A DNA stretch of 64,000 bases, from assembly GCF_002863305.2 (NCBI RefSeq), contig NZ_CP136962.1:1612001-1676000 (forward strand). Direction: 5' to 3'. This document shows positions 31,692 through 42,145 of the stretch, one piece after another. This DNA is from Neisseria perflava (GTDB lineage Bacteria > Pseudomonadota > Gammaproteobacteria > Burkholderiales > Neisseriaceae). The position numbers and the translations under genes were made by a program. Numbering within the stretch: the stretch's first letter is position 1; every line of letters starts with the position of its first letter. A model generated the notes under the pieces. The model was given only the letters and a program-made list of their open reading frames with translations, made no database searches and was not told the origin of the DNA.

Positions 31692-33101
31692 TTATGATTG
31701 TTTGGACAATTCCACCAATGCAGACGGAACTCGGTTGATGCTGCCGGCACCCATATTCAGAACAACATCGCCATCTTGCAAAACATTCAGCAGCATTTGC
31801 GGCAGGTCAGCAACGTTTTCGCAGTAAATAGGCTCAAGTTTGCCCAATACTCGGATGGCGCGCGCCAAGGCACGGGAATCGGCTGCAGCAATCGGCTCTT
31901 CGCCTGCGGCATAAACTTCGGTCAACACCAGCGCATCAACGGTATTGAGGACTTTGGTAAAGTCTTCAAACAAATCGCGTGTACGGGTATAGCGGTGCGG
32001 TTGAAAAGCCAAGACCAAGCGTTTTTCAGGGTATGCACCGCGCGCAGCGGAAAGGGTTGCCGCCATTTCGACAGGATGGTGGCCATAATCGTCTACCAGC
32101 AAAGCAGTTCCGCCGTTTGGCAATTTAATGTCACCATATTTTTGAAAGCGGCGGCCGACACCTTCAAAGCCGAGCAAGCCTTTTTGGATCGCTTCAACTG
32201 ATGCTCCAACTTCCAGCGCAACACCGATAGCCGCCAGCGCATTGAGGACGTTGTGGCGACCGGGCATATTCAAAACAACTTCAAACGGCTCTTGCTCATG
32301 TCCTTTCATTTGAACATGAACGGTAAATTTCATTTGCGCGCCAACGTTTTCAATATCGGTTGCGTAGATATCGGCAGTATCGTCCAAGCCGTAAGTGGCG
32401 TAAGGTTTGCTAATTTTCGGCAAAATCGCGCGGACATGTTCGCTGTCGATACACAAAAAGGCTTTACCGTAGAACGGCATACGGTGGATAAAATCGACAA
32501 ACGCCTGATGCAGTTTCTCAACGCTGTGACCGTAAGTGTCCATATGGTCTTCGTCGATATTGGTCACGACGGACATAATCGGCGTCAGATACAGGAAAGA
32601 AGCATCGGATTCGTCGGCTTCGGCAACAATGTATTCGCCTTTACCCAAACGGGCGTTGGTACCAGCGGCGTTGAGCTTGCCGCCGATAACGAAAGTCGGG
32701 TCAAGTCCTGCCGCGCCGAGAATAGAAGCGGTCAGGCTGGTGGTTGTGGTTTTACCGTGCGTACCGGCAATGGCGATACCATCACGGAAGCGCATCAATT
32801 CTGCCAACATCAACGCGCGCGGAATCACGGGAATCTGCTGCTCCAACGCGGCAACAACTTCAGGATTATCTTTTTTGACGGCAGTAGAGGTAACAACCAC
32901 GTCGGCGCCATTGACGTGTTCGGCAGTATGACCTGGGTAAACTTGGATGCCGAGAGCGCTCAAATGCTCAGTAACGGCATTACGCGCCTGATCCGAACCG
33001 GAAACTTTAAAGCCCAAATTGTGTAAAACTTCGGCAATACCGCTCATGCCGACGCCGCCGATTCCGACAAAATGGATGTTGGTCACTCGATTTTTCATCA
33101 T
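31692..33101 (-). CDS. murC: UDP-N-acetylmuramate--L-alanine ligase
   Basis: This 469-residue Mur ligase adds the first stem amino acid. It starts with [17 protein letters not shown], has the ATP-binding [11 protein letters not shown] and the family [11 protein letters not shown] and HPVEMAAT segments. Order and length fit MurC. A second ATG lies one codon in. Confidence 0.97.
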   Translation of the reverse strand: MMKNRVTNIHFVGIGGVGMSGIAEVLHNLGFKVSGSDQARNAVTEHLSALGIQVYPGHTAEHVNGADVVVTSTAVKKDNPEVVAALEQQIPVIPRALMLAELMRFRDGIAIAGTHGKTTTTSLTASILGAAGLDPTFVIGGKLNAAGTNARLGKGEYIVAEADESDASFLYLTPIMSVVTNIDEDHMDTYGHSVEKLHQAFVDFIHRMPFYGKAFLCIDSEHVRAILPKISKPYATYGLDDTADIYATDIENVGAQMKFTVHVQMKGHEQEPFEVVLNMPGRHNVLNALAAIGVALEVGASVEAIQKGLLGFEGVGRRFQKYGDIKLPNGGTALLVDDYGHHPVEMAATLSAARGAYPEKRLVLAFQPHRYTRTRDLFEDFTKVLNTVDALVLTEVYAAGEEPIAAADSRALARAIRVLGKLEPIYCENVADLPQMLLNVLQDGDVVLNMGAGSINRVPSALVELSKQS

Positions 33102-33205
33102 AACGTTGCGTTCCGGTTGGTTTTTAGTGCGTAAAGGCGTTATTTTAAAGGGCTATCCGCTTCTGCGCTATGCTTTTATTGTAAAGGAATTTTAACAAAA
33201 GCAAT

Positions 33206-33250
33206 AAAGGCCGTCTGAAACGCCGTTAATCAACTTTTCAGACGGCCTTT
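33206..33250 (-). terminator. Inverted DUS pair between murG and murC
   Basis: AAAGGCCGTCTGAAA and its complement enclose a 16-base loop in the 166-base murG-murC gap. It may reduce transcription of the downstream dcw genes. Confidence 0.5.
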
Positions 33251-33267
33251 AATCGAAGTCTGCCTGC

Positions 33268-34335
33268 TTATTCAGTGCAGGATATGGCAATTTCCGCCAC
33301 ATCGTCCGCACTGTGCGGTAACGCCAAGGTACGGGCATTTTTCGCCCACTTCAGGCATTTTTCACGGTTTAATCCGCCGAGGATTTCGGCCAGTTTTTCT
33401 GCCGTCAGTTGGGTTTGCGGCAGCAGCAAACCAGCTTCGGCCTGCACCATAAAGCGCGCATTGGCTGTTTGATGATCGTCCACTGCGTGCGGATATGGCA
33501 CCAGCAATGCACCCAAACCTGCAGCCGTCAACTCGGCAATCGTCAGCGCGCCGGCACGGCAAATCACCAAATCGGCATCGCGGTAGGCAGATACCATATC
33601 GGTAATAAATTCAACGTACTCGGCTTGCACACCCAATGCATCATAATCCGCCTGCAGGTTACCCAATTTATTGCGGCCGGACTGATGATACATTTGCGGA
33701 CGGGCAGCCTCAGGCAATAATGCCAAAGCTTGCGGAACGGTTTTGTTCAACACATCCGCACCCAAACTGCCGCCCACCACCAAAACTTTCAGACGGCCTT
33801 GACGGTTTTCAAAGCGTTCTTCAGGAACAGGCAATGCCGCAATATCGGCACGGACAGGATTACCCACCAATCCGCCTTCATGCTGGAAGGCTTTGGGGAA
33901 AGCGTACAGGACACGTTTTGCCCAACGCGACAGTTGACGGTTGGACAAACCGGCTACGGCGTTTTGCTCATGAATCACAATCGGCACCCCGGAAATTTTT
34001 GCTGCCAAGCCGCCGGGGAAAGTAACGAAACCGCCAAAACCGATAACGCACTCGACACGGTGTTTCTTAATAATCTGTTGCGCCGCACGGACGGTTTTAT
34101 ACAGCGTAAACGGCAACATCAGCTTGCGCTTGATGCCGTTGCCACGAATGCCTTTAATGGCCAGCGTTTCCAAGCGTATGCCGTATTGCGGCACGATACG
34201 CTCTTCCATCGAATCCTGACTGCCCAGCCAAATCACATGATGGCCGCGCTTTTGCAGCGACTCGGCAACCGCCAATGCAGGGAAAATATGGCCGCCCGTA
34301 CCGCCGGCCATCAGCATAAAAGTTTTACCGCTCAT
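33268..34335 (-). CDS. murG: Undecaprenyldiphospho-muramoylpentapeptide beta-N-acetylglucosaminyltransferase
   Basis: This 355-residue GT28 glycosyltransferase converts lipid I to lipid II at the inner leaflet. The first glycine loop is AGGTGGHIFPALAVAE, the second is VIGFGGFVTFPGG, and the UDP-GlcNAc site is in CRAGALTIAELTAAG. The ATG at 34335 has GGTGGAG upstream, which also spans the ftsW stop, so the two genes are nearly contiguous. Confidence 0.97.
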   Translation of the reverse strand: MSGKTFMLMAGGTGGHIFPALAVAESLQKRGHHVIWLGSQDSMEERIVPQYGIRLETLAIKGIRGNGIKRKLMLPFTLYKTVRAAQQIIKKHRVECVIGFGGFVTFPGGLAAKISGVPIVIHEQNAVAGLSNRQLSRWAKRVLYAFPKAFQHEGGLVGNPVRADIAALPVPEERFENRQGRLKVLVVGGSLGADVLNKTVPQALALLPEAARPQMYHQSGRNKLGNLQADYDALGVQAEYVEFITDMVSAYRDADLVICRAGALTIAELTAAGLGALLVPYPHAVDDHQTANARFMVQAEAGLLLPQTQLTAEKLAEILGGLNREKCLKWAKNARTLALPHSADDVAEIAISCTE

Positions 34336-34339
34336 GGTT

Positions 34340-35602
34340 TTACTCCACCGAATAACCGCGCATTTTTTGGCGGTTTTCATAATCAATGCGCAATAACAAA
34401 GTAACGCACACCAGCATGATAAAGACAGCCGAACCGCCGTAAGACATAAACGGCAAAGTTAGACCTTTAGTAGGCAGGATACCGATGTTCACACCGATAT
34501 TGAAGAAACTTTGAATACCAATCCAAATGCCGATGCCGTTGGCGATGTACGCGCTGAACATCAAGCCCGAATCACGTGCCTGTTTGCCGATGGAAAACGC
34601 GCGCCACACCAGCCAGCCGTAGCAGAACACCAAAACCAGCATCCCGACAAAGCCGAATTCTTCACCGATAACGGCAAAAATAAAGTCCGTATGCGGCTCG
34701 GGCAGGTAAAAGCGTTTACCCAGGCTCGCACCCAGACCCTCGCCAAACCAGCCGCCGCGCACAATAGCCATCAAAGACTGCGTCAACTGATAACCCTTGC
34801 CCAAAGGATCACTCCATGGGTTCAAAAACGCCGCCACACGCGCCATACGGTAAGGTGCAGCCCAAATCAGCAACCCCATTCCGCTCAATACCGTCAACAC
34901 CAGCACGGCGAAATATTTCCACGGGAAGCCTGCCAGAAACAGCATGCCCATAGTAATCACGACAATCACGACAAACGAACCAAAATCCGGTTGCAACATA
35001 ATTAAAATCAAGCTGATGGCAATCGACACAATTGGCCACAACAGAGTTTTGAACTTGATGGCGCGTTCCTTGACCCGCACCCTGGCCTCCGCCTTAAACG
35101 GGCAGGACAGCAAATCACCGATACCCGAAAATAGGGATGACCAGCCTAAAGAATCCAAGCCACGCAACATTTCTTCACGGCGCGTAAACAGGCTGGACAA
35201 ATACAAGACCGTCGCCAATTTGAAAAATTCAGTCGGTTGCAGGTTGAGCGGTCCGATATGAATCCAGCGCGTCGCGCCGTTAATCTCACGGCCGACAACC
35301 AGCACCACCGCCAACAGCAAGCACGAAACAGCAAAATAAAACGGAACAATCCGCCGCCAGAAGCTCATCTTCAGCAGGAAAAGCGGCAAGCATATGGCCA
35401 CCGTAAACAGGATAAAGATTGCCTGCTTAGACACAAAAGAAAACTGGCTGTCCCCTTCCGATGCCGCATACACAATAGAAGCCGAATAAATCATTACCAG
35501 GCTGAAGACCGTCATTAAGACGACCATCCACAAGAGAGAAACATCAAACTTCCGACCATCGCGCGCAATCGGCCGGTCAAGCATTTTGGAAAGACTAATC
35601 AT
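34340..35602 (-). CDS. ftsW: Septal lipid II polymerase FtsW
   Basis: This protein of about 420 residues is a SEDS-family membrane protein with ten predicted helices. The SEDS signature region LPEPHTDFIFAVIGEEFGFVG and the GINIGILPTKGLTLPFMSYG-like end (here NIGVNIGILPTKG) are clear. It polymerises septal glycan with its partner PBP, here PenA. Start choice is uncertain: ATG at 35602 is used, with another ATG six codons in. An inverted DUS pair precedes it. Confidence 0.95.
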   Translation of the reverse strand: MISLSKMLDRPIARDGRKFDVSLLWMVVLMTVFSLVMIYSASIVYAASEGDSQFSFVSKQAIFILFTVAICLPLFLLKMSFWRRIVPFYFAVSCLLLAVVLVVGREINGATRWIHIGPLNLQPTEFFKLATVLYLSSLFTRREEMLRGLDSLGWSSLFSGIGDLLSCPFKAEARVRVKERAIKFKTLLWPIVSIAISLILIMLQPDFGSFVVIVVITMGMLFLAGFPWKYFAVLVLTVLSGMGLLIWAAPYRMARVAAFLNPWSDPLGKGYQLTQSLMAIVRGGWFGEGLGASLGKRFYLPEPHTDFIFAVIGEEFGFVGMLVLVFCYGWLVWRAFSIGKQARDSGLMFSAYIANGIGIWIGIQSFFNIGVNIGILPTKGLTLPFMSYGGSAVFIMLVCVTLLLRIDYENRQKMRGYSVE

Positions 35603-35632
35603 GAAAACATCCGTAACGGCTTGAATAAAATA

Positions 35633-35670
35633 TTCAGACGGCCTGCTAATGGGCAAGAAGGCCGTCTGAA
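35633..35670 (-). terminator. Inverted DUS pair upstream of ftsW
   Basis: TTCAGACGGCCT (35633-35644) and AGGCCGTCTGAA (35659-35670) form an inverted pair in the 294-base gap between the L,D-transpeptidase gene and ftsW. Apart from this and a single DUS at about 35828, I see nothing in the gap. Confidence 0.45.
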
Positions 35671-35896
35671 AAAATGAATTAACGTTATTTTAAAGGTTTA
35701 TTTCCAAACCAACAATTCAGAATCTACGGTTCAAAAAAGAGAAAGCGTGTTGACCTATCCTTAGGAAGGATTGGCGGCTTATTTTAGATAAAAATCCCAG
35801 TATCAAGTCCCCTGCCCTACCGAGCTTTTCAGACGGCCTAACAAGCAATCGATACCAGTTTTTAACCTACTCTCATCACTTCAGCAAGCATGAAAC

Positions 35897-36457
35897 TTAC
35901 GGCAGAATCTCAATTTCCGCGTTGTGTTTTACACTGCGGTAGAGTTCGTCGACTTCTTCGTCCGTTACCGCGATGCAGCCATTGGTCCAGTCTTTTTGCA
36001 GGTGTTTTTTGCCAATAAAACCCCAGCCGTTTTTCATGCCGTGGATTTTAATCAACCCGCCCGGGCTTTTGCCTTGTGCCGCTGCGTAGGCTTTATCGGC
36101 TTCGTTGGGATAGGAAACGCCGAGGTTTTTATGGTAGCCGCTGTTGGGATTACGCTCATTGATGCGGTATTTTCCTTCGGGCGTTTTGCCGTCGCCTTCA
36201 AACTGTTTATGCCCGACCGGTTGCTTGCCCAACGAAATGGGATAGGTTTTCAGCAGCCTGCCTTGCGAGTAGGCCGACATGGTGCGCTTGCTTTTATGCA
36301 CGACCAATCTGTCGATAACTGCATCTTCAGGTAACGGCGCTTCACTTGGCATAGTAACGGTTGTCATGGAACGAATCGGCGCGGCAAACCAAAACACCAA
36401 AGCGGCGACAGCCGAAAGCACGACTGCCGCCAAGCCGATTTTCAACCCGACTTTCAT
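35897..36457 (-). CDS. L,D-transpeptidase (YkuD family), membrane-anchored
   Basis: This 186-residue protein has an N-terminal signal anchor (about 5-27) and a YkuD domain (about 49-185). The catalytic motif is HGMKN followed by DWTNGCIAVTDEEVDELY, with the nucleophile cysteine in TNGC. Such enzymes form 3-3 crosslinks or attach proteins to peptidoglycan; which one here is unknown. It lies 13 bases after murD inside the dcw cluster, not a standard dcw position. Confidence 0.9.
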   Translation of the reverse strand: MKVGLKIGLAAVVLSAVAALVFWFAAPIRSMTTVTMPSEAPLPEDAVIDRLVVHKSKRTMSAYSQGRLLKTYPISLGKQPVGHKQFEGDGKTPEGKYRINERNPNSGYHKNLGVSYPNEADKAYAAAQGKSPGGLIKIHGMKNGWGFIGKKHLQKDWTNGCIAVTDEEVDELYRSVKHNAEIEILP

Positions 36458-36470
36458 CTTTCAGACGGCC

Positions 36471-37808
36471 TTACAAAGCTTTGAACGCTTCGATAAACAC
36501 TTCCGAACGGTGCGCATAGCCTTTGAACATATCGAAGCTCGCGCAGGCGGGGCTGAGCAGCACGATATCGCCCGCTTCGGCTTGAGCGTATGCCGTCTGA
36601 ACCGCTTCTTCCAAAGTAGCGCAGTCGGTTATATTCAGACCGCAGCCGTCCAAATCGCGGCAGATTTGCGGCGCATCGACACCGATCAGGAACACGCCTT
36701 TTGCCCTGCCGACAAGCGCGTCGCGCAGGGGCGTGAAGTCCTGCCCTTTGCCCATGCCGCCCAAAATCACGAAGAGCGGATTTTGCAAACCGGCAATCGC
36801 AGCGGCAGTCGCACCGACGTTCGTGCCTTTGCTGTCGTCAATAAATACCACGCCGTTTTTCTCGCCGATTTTTTCCACACGGTGCGGCAGGCCTTGGAAG
36901 GTTTTGACGTGTTCGAGCAATGCCTCGCGCGGCAAACCGATAGCCTCACACAAAGCGACGGCAGCCATAACGTTGGCGGCGTTGTGCAAGCCTTGCAGCA
37001 GGATGTCTTGCGTGGCAATCAAATCTTCATTGCCTTGTTTCAGTTGGCCTGTCTCGCGTTCCAACCAAAAATCGGCTTCGTGCTCCAACGAAAACCATTT
37101 CACATCGCGCCCGGCGCGCTTCATGGCACGACAGAACGTATCGTCTGCATTCAAAACCTGCACGCCATCGCCACGGAAAATCTTGTCCTTGGTATGCGCA
37201 TAGTCAAGCAAGTCGTCGTAGCGGTCGAGATGGTCTTCGGAGATGTTCAGCACCGTCGCCGCAGTTGGGCGCAGGCTTTCGGTGTTTTCCAGTTGGAAGC
37301 TGGAAAGCTCCAACACCCACACGTCCGCCTTTTTGCCTTCGCGCTGCAATTCCGCTTCCAAAACCGGCGTGCCGATATTGCCCGCGATGACAGTATCCAG
37401 CCCGCACTTGATGCAGAGATAGCCGACCAAGCTCGTTACCGTGGTTTTGCCGTTGCTGCCGGTAATTGCAATCACCTTGTCGCCGCGACGGTTCACAATG
37501 TCCGCCAGCAATTCGATGTCGCCCAACACGCGTCCGCCGTTTTGCTTGAACGCCTCAATATCCGGCTGCCGCTCGCTGATGCCGGGACTGAGCGCAAGAA
37601 TATCGAAACCATTATCCAACGCATCTTTCAGACGGCCTGTGTAAAACACCAGCCCGTCAAACATCTTACCAATTTGCGACACGCGCTCGGCTTTCAGCTC
37701 CGCATCATACGCAGCAACCTCTGCGCCGTTTTTGCGCAGATAGGCAATCATGGAAATACCCGTGCCACCAAGCCCGGCGACGAGGATTTTTTTATTTTGA
37801 AAAGTCAT
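36471..37808 (-). CDS. murD: UDP-N-acetylmuramoyl-L-alanine--D-glutamate ligase
   Basis: This 445-residue ligase adds D-glutamate to the stem. It has the N-terminal [15 protein letters not shown], the ATP loop [26 protein letters not shown] and the C-terminal [20 protein letters not shown], diagnostic of MurD. Standard dcw gene, here separated from mraY by about 5.9 kb of accessory genes. Confidence 0.97.
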   Translation of the reverse strand: MTFQNKKILVAGLGGTGISMIAYLRKNGAEVAAYDAELKAERVSQIGKMFDGLVFYTGRLKDALDNGFDILALSPGISERQPDIEAFKQNGGRVLGDIELLADIVNRRGDKVIAITGSNGKTTVTSLVGYLCIKCGLDTVIAGNIGTPVLEAELQREGKKADVWVLELSSFQLENTESLRPTAATVLNISEDHLDRYDDLLDYAHTKDKIFRGDGVQVLNADDTFCRAMKRAGRDVKWFSLEHEADFWLERETGQLKQGNEDLIATQDILLQGLHNAANVMAAVALCEAIGLPREALLEHVKTFQGLPHRVEKIGEKNGVVFIDDSKGTNVGATAAAIAGLQNPLFVILGGMGKGQDFTPLRDALVGRAKGVFLIGVDAPQICRDLDGCGLNITDCATLEEAVQTAYAQAEAGDIVLLSPACASFDMFKGYAHRSEVFIEAFKAL

Positions 37809-37853
37809 TTTGGTTTTGTCCTATGGTTTTTCAGACGGCCTTTGAATAAGGAT

Positions 37854-38669
37854 TCAATATCCTTTCTGATCCAATTTTCGATAAGCATCACAACCTTGTT
37901 GTAGTCCGTTATCACAAGCCTTACCAAACCACTCTTTGGCAATCTTATAGTTCTGACGAACACCTTCTCCTTTGGCATACATCACACCAAAATTGTATTG
38001 AGCTTGCGCAAACCCTTGTTCTGCCGCCTTGCGATACCACTGCACCGCCTGTACAAGGTCTTGACGGACTCCTTGCCCATTAGCATACGCCACACCCAAA
38101 TTATATTGAGCATTAGCCAATCCTTGTTCTGCCGCCTTGCGATACCACTGCTCTGCCTGTACAAGGTCTTGACGGACTCCTTGCCCGTTGGTATACGCAA
38201 CACCCAAATTATATTGGGCTTGAGCATCCCCTTGTTCTGCCGCCTTGCGATACCACTGCACTGCCTGTGCATAGTCCTGACGGACTCCTTGCCCATTGTC
38301 GTACATCACACCCAAATTATATTGGGCTTCTGCAACCCCTTGTTCTGCTGCCTTGCGATACCACTGCACCGCCTGTACATCATCTTGACGGACTCCTTGC
38401 CCTTGGTCATACATCAAACCCAAATTATATTGGGCTTTTGCAACCCCTTGTTCCGCAGCCTTGCGATACCACTGCACTGCCTGTGCATAGTCTTGACGGA
38501 CTCCTTGCCCTTTTGCATACCTCAGACCCAAATTAAATTGAGCTTGAGCATTCCCTTGCTCTGCAGCTTGAAGCGTTTCCTTAAAATCCGGCACATTATC
38601 AGCCCAAACAGCCTGTGCTAAGCCTAAAGACAGCAGGGCTACCATTATTTTTTTTAATAATTTATTCAT
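37854..38669 (-). CDS. Sel1-like repeat protein, SLR copy 1 (six repeats)
   Basis: This 271-residue secreted protein has a signal peptide ending near AVWA (residue 23) and six 36-residue Sel1 repeats of the form AEQG-AQAQYNLGVMY-GQGVRQD-AVQWYRKA. It ends in a short tail with two cysteines (FGKACDNGLQQGCDAY) that could form a disulfide. SLR proteins are alpha-solenoid scaffolds for protein contacts. Meningococcal NMB0419, an SLR protein, lies at the equivalent dcw position and has been linked to host cell interaction. The ATG at 38669 starts the best signal peptide; an in-frame ATG lies four codons upstream. Confidence 0.9.
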   Translation of the reverse strand: MNKLLKKIMVALLSLGLAQAVWADNVPDFKETLQAAEQGNAQAQFNLGLRYAKGQGVRQDYAQAVQWYRKAAEQGVAKAQYNLGLMYDQGQGVRQDDVQAVQWYRKAAEQGVAEAQYNLGVMYDNGQGVRQDYAQAVQWYRKAAEQGDAQAQYNLGVAYTNGQGVRQDLVQAEQWYRKAAEQGLANAQYNLGVAYANGQGVRQDLVQAVQWYRKAAEQGFAQAQYNFGVMYAKGEGVRQNYKIAKEWFGKACDNGLQQGCDAYRKLDQKGY

Positions 38670-38741
38670 TCTAAAATCCATTTCTTTCAAATTATTGTTT
38701 CTGTTTTATCCTAGGGTTTCAGACGGCATTTCATAAACCGC

Positions 38742-39662
38742 TCAATAATCCGATTCTAAACGACGGTAACCGTCACATCCTAGCCGATTACCGTTATTAC
38801 ATGCCATACCGAGCCACGCTTTGGCAACTCTTAGGTTTTGGCGGACACCTTGTCCATTAGCATACATCGCACCCACATTATATTGGGCTTTGACATGACC
38901 TTGCATTGCTGCCTTTTCAATCCACTTCACTGCCTGCACATAGTTTTGACGGACTCCTTGTCCATTGGCATACATCACACCTAAATTATATTGGGCTTTG
39001 ACATCACCCTGCTTTGTAGCTTTACGATACCATTTAACCGCTTCGACATAGTCTTGGCGTACACCTTGTCCGTCGGTATACATCACACCTAAATTATATT
39101 GGGCTTGAGCATCACCCTGTTCTGCCGCTTTTCTATACCATTTTGCCGCTTCGACATAGTCTTGGATCATACCTTGCCCATTAGCATACATCACACCTAA
39201 ATTAAGTTGGGCTTCAGCACTTCCTTGTTCCGCTGCTTTATGGAACCATTTCGCCGCTTCAGCATAGTCTTGATGTACGCCTTGTCCGTTGACATACATT
39301 ACACCCAAATTGGATTGGGCAGCTGCATCCCCTTGTTCTGCTGCCTTGCGAAACCACCGCACTGCCTCTGCATAATCCTGGCGCACACCTTTTCCGTTGA
39401 CATACATCAACCCCAAATTAGATTGTGCTCGGGTATCTCCCTGTTTCGCTGCTTTACGATACCACTTGACCGCTTCAGCATAGTCTTGACGCACGCCTTG
39501 TCCATCAGCATACATTACACCCAAAATATATTGAGCAGGAACATAACCTTGTTCCGCCACCCACAAAATTTTCTGAACATCAGGAACCTCTTCCGCATAC
39601 ACTGTTTGTCCTATACCGAAAACCAGCAAGGCTACCATCATTTTTTTTAATAATTTATTCAT
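38742..39662 (-). CDS. Sel1-like repeat protein, SLR copy 2 (seven repeats)
   Basis: This 306-residue secreted protein has a signal peptide ending near TVYA and seven Sel1 repeats, many with EAVKWYRKA or EAAKWFHKA ends instead of the QAVQWYRKA of copy 1. The C-terminal tail differs most from the others (LGMACNNGNRLGCDGYRRL) but keeps both cysteines. The leader MNKLLKKMMVALL closely matches copies 1 and 3. The conserved spacer upstream is shared with copies 1, 3 and 4. Confidence 0.9.
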   Translation of the reverse strand: MNKLLKKMMVALLVFGIGQTVYAEEVPDVQKILWVAEQGYVPAQYILGVMYADGQGVRQDYAEAVKWYRKAAKQGDTRAQSNLGLMYVNGKGVRQDYAEAVRWFRKAAEQGDAAAQSNLGVMYVNGQGVHQDYAEAAKWFHKAAEQGSAEAQLNLGVMYANGQGMIQDYVEAAKWYRKAAEQGDAQAQYNLGVMYTDGQGVRQDYVEAVKWYRKATKQGDVKAQYNLGVMYANGQGVRQNYVQAVKWIEKAAMQGHVKAQYNVGAMYANGQGVRQNLRVAKAWLGMACNNGNRLGCDGYRRLESDY

Positions 39663-39727
39663 TTTAAAATCTATTACATTCAAATTATTATTTCTGTTTT
39701 ATCCAAGGGTTTCAGACGGCCTTAGAT

Positions 39728-40867
39728 TCAAAATTCTGTACCATCCAAGTGGCGATACCCCTCGCAGCCTTGCTGCAATCCATTCTGACATGCCTTACCA
39801 AACCACTCTTTGGCAAGATTATGATTTTGACGAATGCCTCGTCCGTGATAATACATTAACCCCAAATTATATTGAGCTTCAGCAAGCCCTTGTTCTGCCG
39901 CCTTGCGATACCACTGCACTACCTGTGTATCATCTTGACGGACTCCTTGCCCCTTGGCATACATTAAACCCAAATTATATTGAGCTTCGGCAACCCCTTG
40001 TTCTGCCGCCTTGCGATACCAATGTACTGCCTGCTTATCATCTTGACGGACTCCTTGCCCTTGAACATACATCACACCCAAATTTAATTGAGCCTTTGCA
40101 TCCCCTTGTTCCGCTGCCTTGCGATACCAATGCACTGCCTGCCTATCATCTTGACGAACTCCTTGTCCTTGGGCATACATCCAACCCAAATTATATTGAG
40201 CTTGTACATCTCCTTGTTCTGTCGCCTTACGATACCAATGCACTGCCTGCTTATCATCTTGACGGACTCCTTGACCTTGGGCATACATCACACCCAAATT
40301 ATATTGGGCACCCACTAAGCCTTGTTCTGCCGCCTTGCGATACCAATGCACTGCCTGTGCATCATCTTGACGGACGCCTCGCCCATTGTCATACATCACG
40401 CCCAAATTATATTGTGCATAAGCATCCCCTTGCTCTGCTGCCTTGTAAAACCACTGCACTGCTTGCGCATCATCTTGGCGGACTCCTTGTCCTTCTTCAT
40501 AAGCCACACCCAAATTATATTGGGCACCAGCTAAGCCTTGTTCTGCCGCCTTGTGATACCATTTGACTGCTTCGACATAGTCTTGACGGACTCCTATCCC
40601 ATCAGCATATTTTAAACCTAAATTATATTGGGCAACGGCATCCCCTTGTTCTGCTGCCTTACGATACCATTTGACTGCTTCGACATAGTCTTGACGGACT
40701 CCTTGTCCTTGAGTGTACATCAGACCCAAATTATATTGAGCAGGAGCATCCCCTTGTTTTGCAGCTTGAAGCGTTTCCTGAAAATCCGGCACATTATCCG
40801 CACAAACCTCCTGCACTAAGCACAAAGATAATAGGATTCTCATTATTTTTTTTAATAATTTATTCAT
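39728..40867 (-). CDS. Sel1-like repeat protein, SLR copy 3 (nine repeats)
   Basis: This 379-residue secreted protein has a signal peptide ending near EVCA and nine Sel1 repeats. Repeats 5-8 are nearly alike (GQGVRQDDKQAVHWYRKA), which suggests recent internal duplication. The tail FGKACQNGLQQGCEGYRHLD is nearly identical to that of copy 4. Its first mature residues (DNVPDFQETLQAA) match copy 1, so copies 1 and 3 share one end and copies 3 and 4 the other. Confidence 0.9.
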   Translation of the reverse strand: MNKLLKKIMRILLSLCLVQEVCADNVPDFQETLQAAKQGDAPAQYNLGLMYTQGQGVRQDYVEAVKWYRKAAEQGDAVAQYNLGLKYADGIGVRQDYVEAVKWYHKAAEQGLAGAQYNLGVAYEEGQGVRQDDAQAVQWFYKAAEQGDAYAQYNLGVMYDNGRGVRQDDAQAVHWYRKAAEQGLVGAQYNLGVMYAQGQGVRQDDKQAVHWYRKATEQGDVQAQYNLGWMYAQGQGVRQDDRQAVHWYRKAAEQGDAKAQLNLGVMYVQGQGVRQDDKQAVHWYRKAAEQGVAEAQYNLGLMYAKGQGVRQDDTQVVQWYRKAAEQGLAEAQYNLGLMYYHGRGIRQNHNLAKEWFGKACQNGLQQGCEGYRHLDGTEF

Positions 40868-40932
40868 TTTAAAATCCATTACATTCAAATTATTATTTCT
40901 GTTTTATCCTAGTTTTTCAGACGGCCTTTGAT

Positions 40933-42075
40933 TCAAAATTCTGCACCATCCAAGTGACGATACGCCTCGCAGCCTTGTTGCAATCCATTCTGACATGCCT
41001 TACCAAACCATTCCTTGGCAAGAGTATGATTTTGACGAATGCCTCGTCCGTAATAATACATCTCGCCCAAATTATATTGAGCATCAGCTAAGCCTTGTTC
41101 TGCTGCCTTATGGTACCACTGTGCTGCTTGTACGTAGTCTTGACGGTCTCCTTGCCCAGTGGCATACACTACACCCAAATTAAATTGAGCTTTGGCATTT
41201 CCTTGTTCTGCCGCCTTGCGATACCACTTCACAGCTTGTACGTAGTCTTGCTCAACTCCTTGGCCATTAGCATACATTACACCCACATTTAATTGCGCAA
41301 CCATATCACCTTGCTCTGCTGCCTTTCTGTACCACTCAATCGCCTGTACATAATCTTGTCTTACACCTTTTCCGCTAGCGTACATACCACCTAAATTATA
41401 TTGTGCATCTACATTCCCTTGCTCTGCTGCCTTGCGATACCATTCTATAGCCTGCGTGTAATCCTGACGTCCCCCTTTACCATTTGCATATGCTAAACCC
41501 AAATTATATTGACCTGCCGCATCCCCATGTTCTGCAGCTCTACGAAACCATTTTAACGCCTGTGCATAGTCTCGCTCGACACCTTGCCCATTAGCATACA
41601 GCAAACCTAGATTTAACTGAGCAGCTGTGTTTTCCTGATCTGCAGCCTTATTAAACCATTTTGCAGCTTGAGCATAGTCTTGATTAATACCTTGCCCATT
41701 CTGATACAGCATACCCAAATTATTTTGGGCTCCAGTATCACCCTGTTCGGCAGCCTTACGATACCATTCTGCCGCCTGTACATAATCTTGACCAACACCT
41801 TGCCCTAGCTGATACATTACACCCAAGTTAAATTGAGCTTTAGCATTCTCTTGCTCTGCTGCCTTACGAAACCACTGCACTGCTAGCCTGTTGTCTTGAC
41901 TAATACCCTGTCCATTCGCATACATTGCTCCAATACTTAATTGAGCTTCTGGATCTCCTTGCTCCGCAGCTCTCAACATATTCTTAAAATCCGGAATACT
42001 TTCAGCTAAAGCTGCCTGCCCTAACCCAAAGCAAGCCATCACGCCCATTATTATTTTTTTCATCGAAACCTTCAT
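40933..42075 (-). CDS. Sel1-like repeat protein, SLR copy 4 (nine repeats)
   Basis: This 380-residue secreted protein has a signal peptide ending near AALA and nine Sel1 repeats that are more diverged from each other than in copy 3 (AEQEN, ADQEN and AEHGD starts). The C-terminal tail is nearly the same as copy 3. The start at 42075 gives MKVSMKKII; an ATG four codons later is possible. Confidence 0.9.
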   Translation of the reverse strand: MKVSMKKIIMGVMACFGLGQAALAESIPDFKNMLRAAEQGDPEAQLSIGAMYANGQGISQDNRLAVQWFRKAAEQENAKAQFNLGVMYQLGQGVGQDYVQAAEWYRKAAEQGDTGAQNNLGMLYQNGQGINQDYAQAAKWFNKAADQENTAAQLNLGLLYANGQGVERDYAQALKWFRRAAEHGDAAGQYNLGLAYANGKGGRQDYTQAIEWYRKAAEQGNVDAQYNLGGMYASGKGVRQDYVQAIEWYRKAAEQGDMVAQLNVGVMYANGQGVEQDYVQAVKWYRKAAEQGNAKAQFNLGVVYATGQGDRQDYVQAAQWYHKAAEQGLADAQYNLGEMYYYGRGIRQNHTLAKEWFGKACQNGLQQGCEAYRHLDGAEF

Positions 42076-42145
42076 TCTAAAATCTATCACATTCCAATTA
42101 TTGTTTCTGTTTTATCCTAATTTTTCAGACGGCTTTTAAAAAGAT

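Noticed and set aside
36279-37904. A 541-codon open frame on the plus strand opposite murD and the L,D-transpeptidase gene
   Set aside because: It is the antisense of two well-recognised genes; the open frame follows from their codon bias and it matches no family I know.
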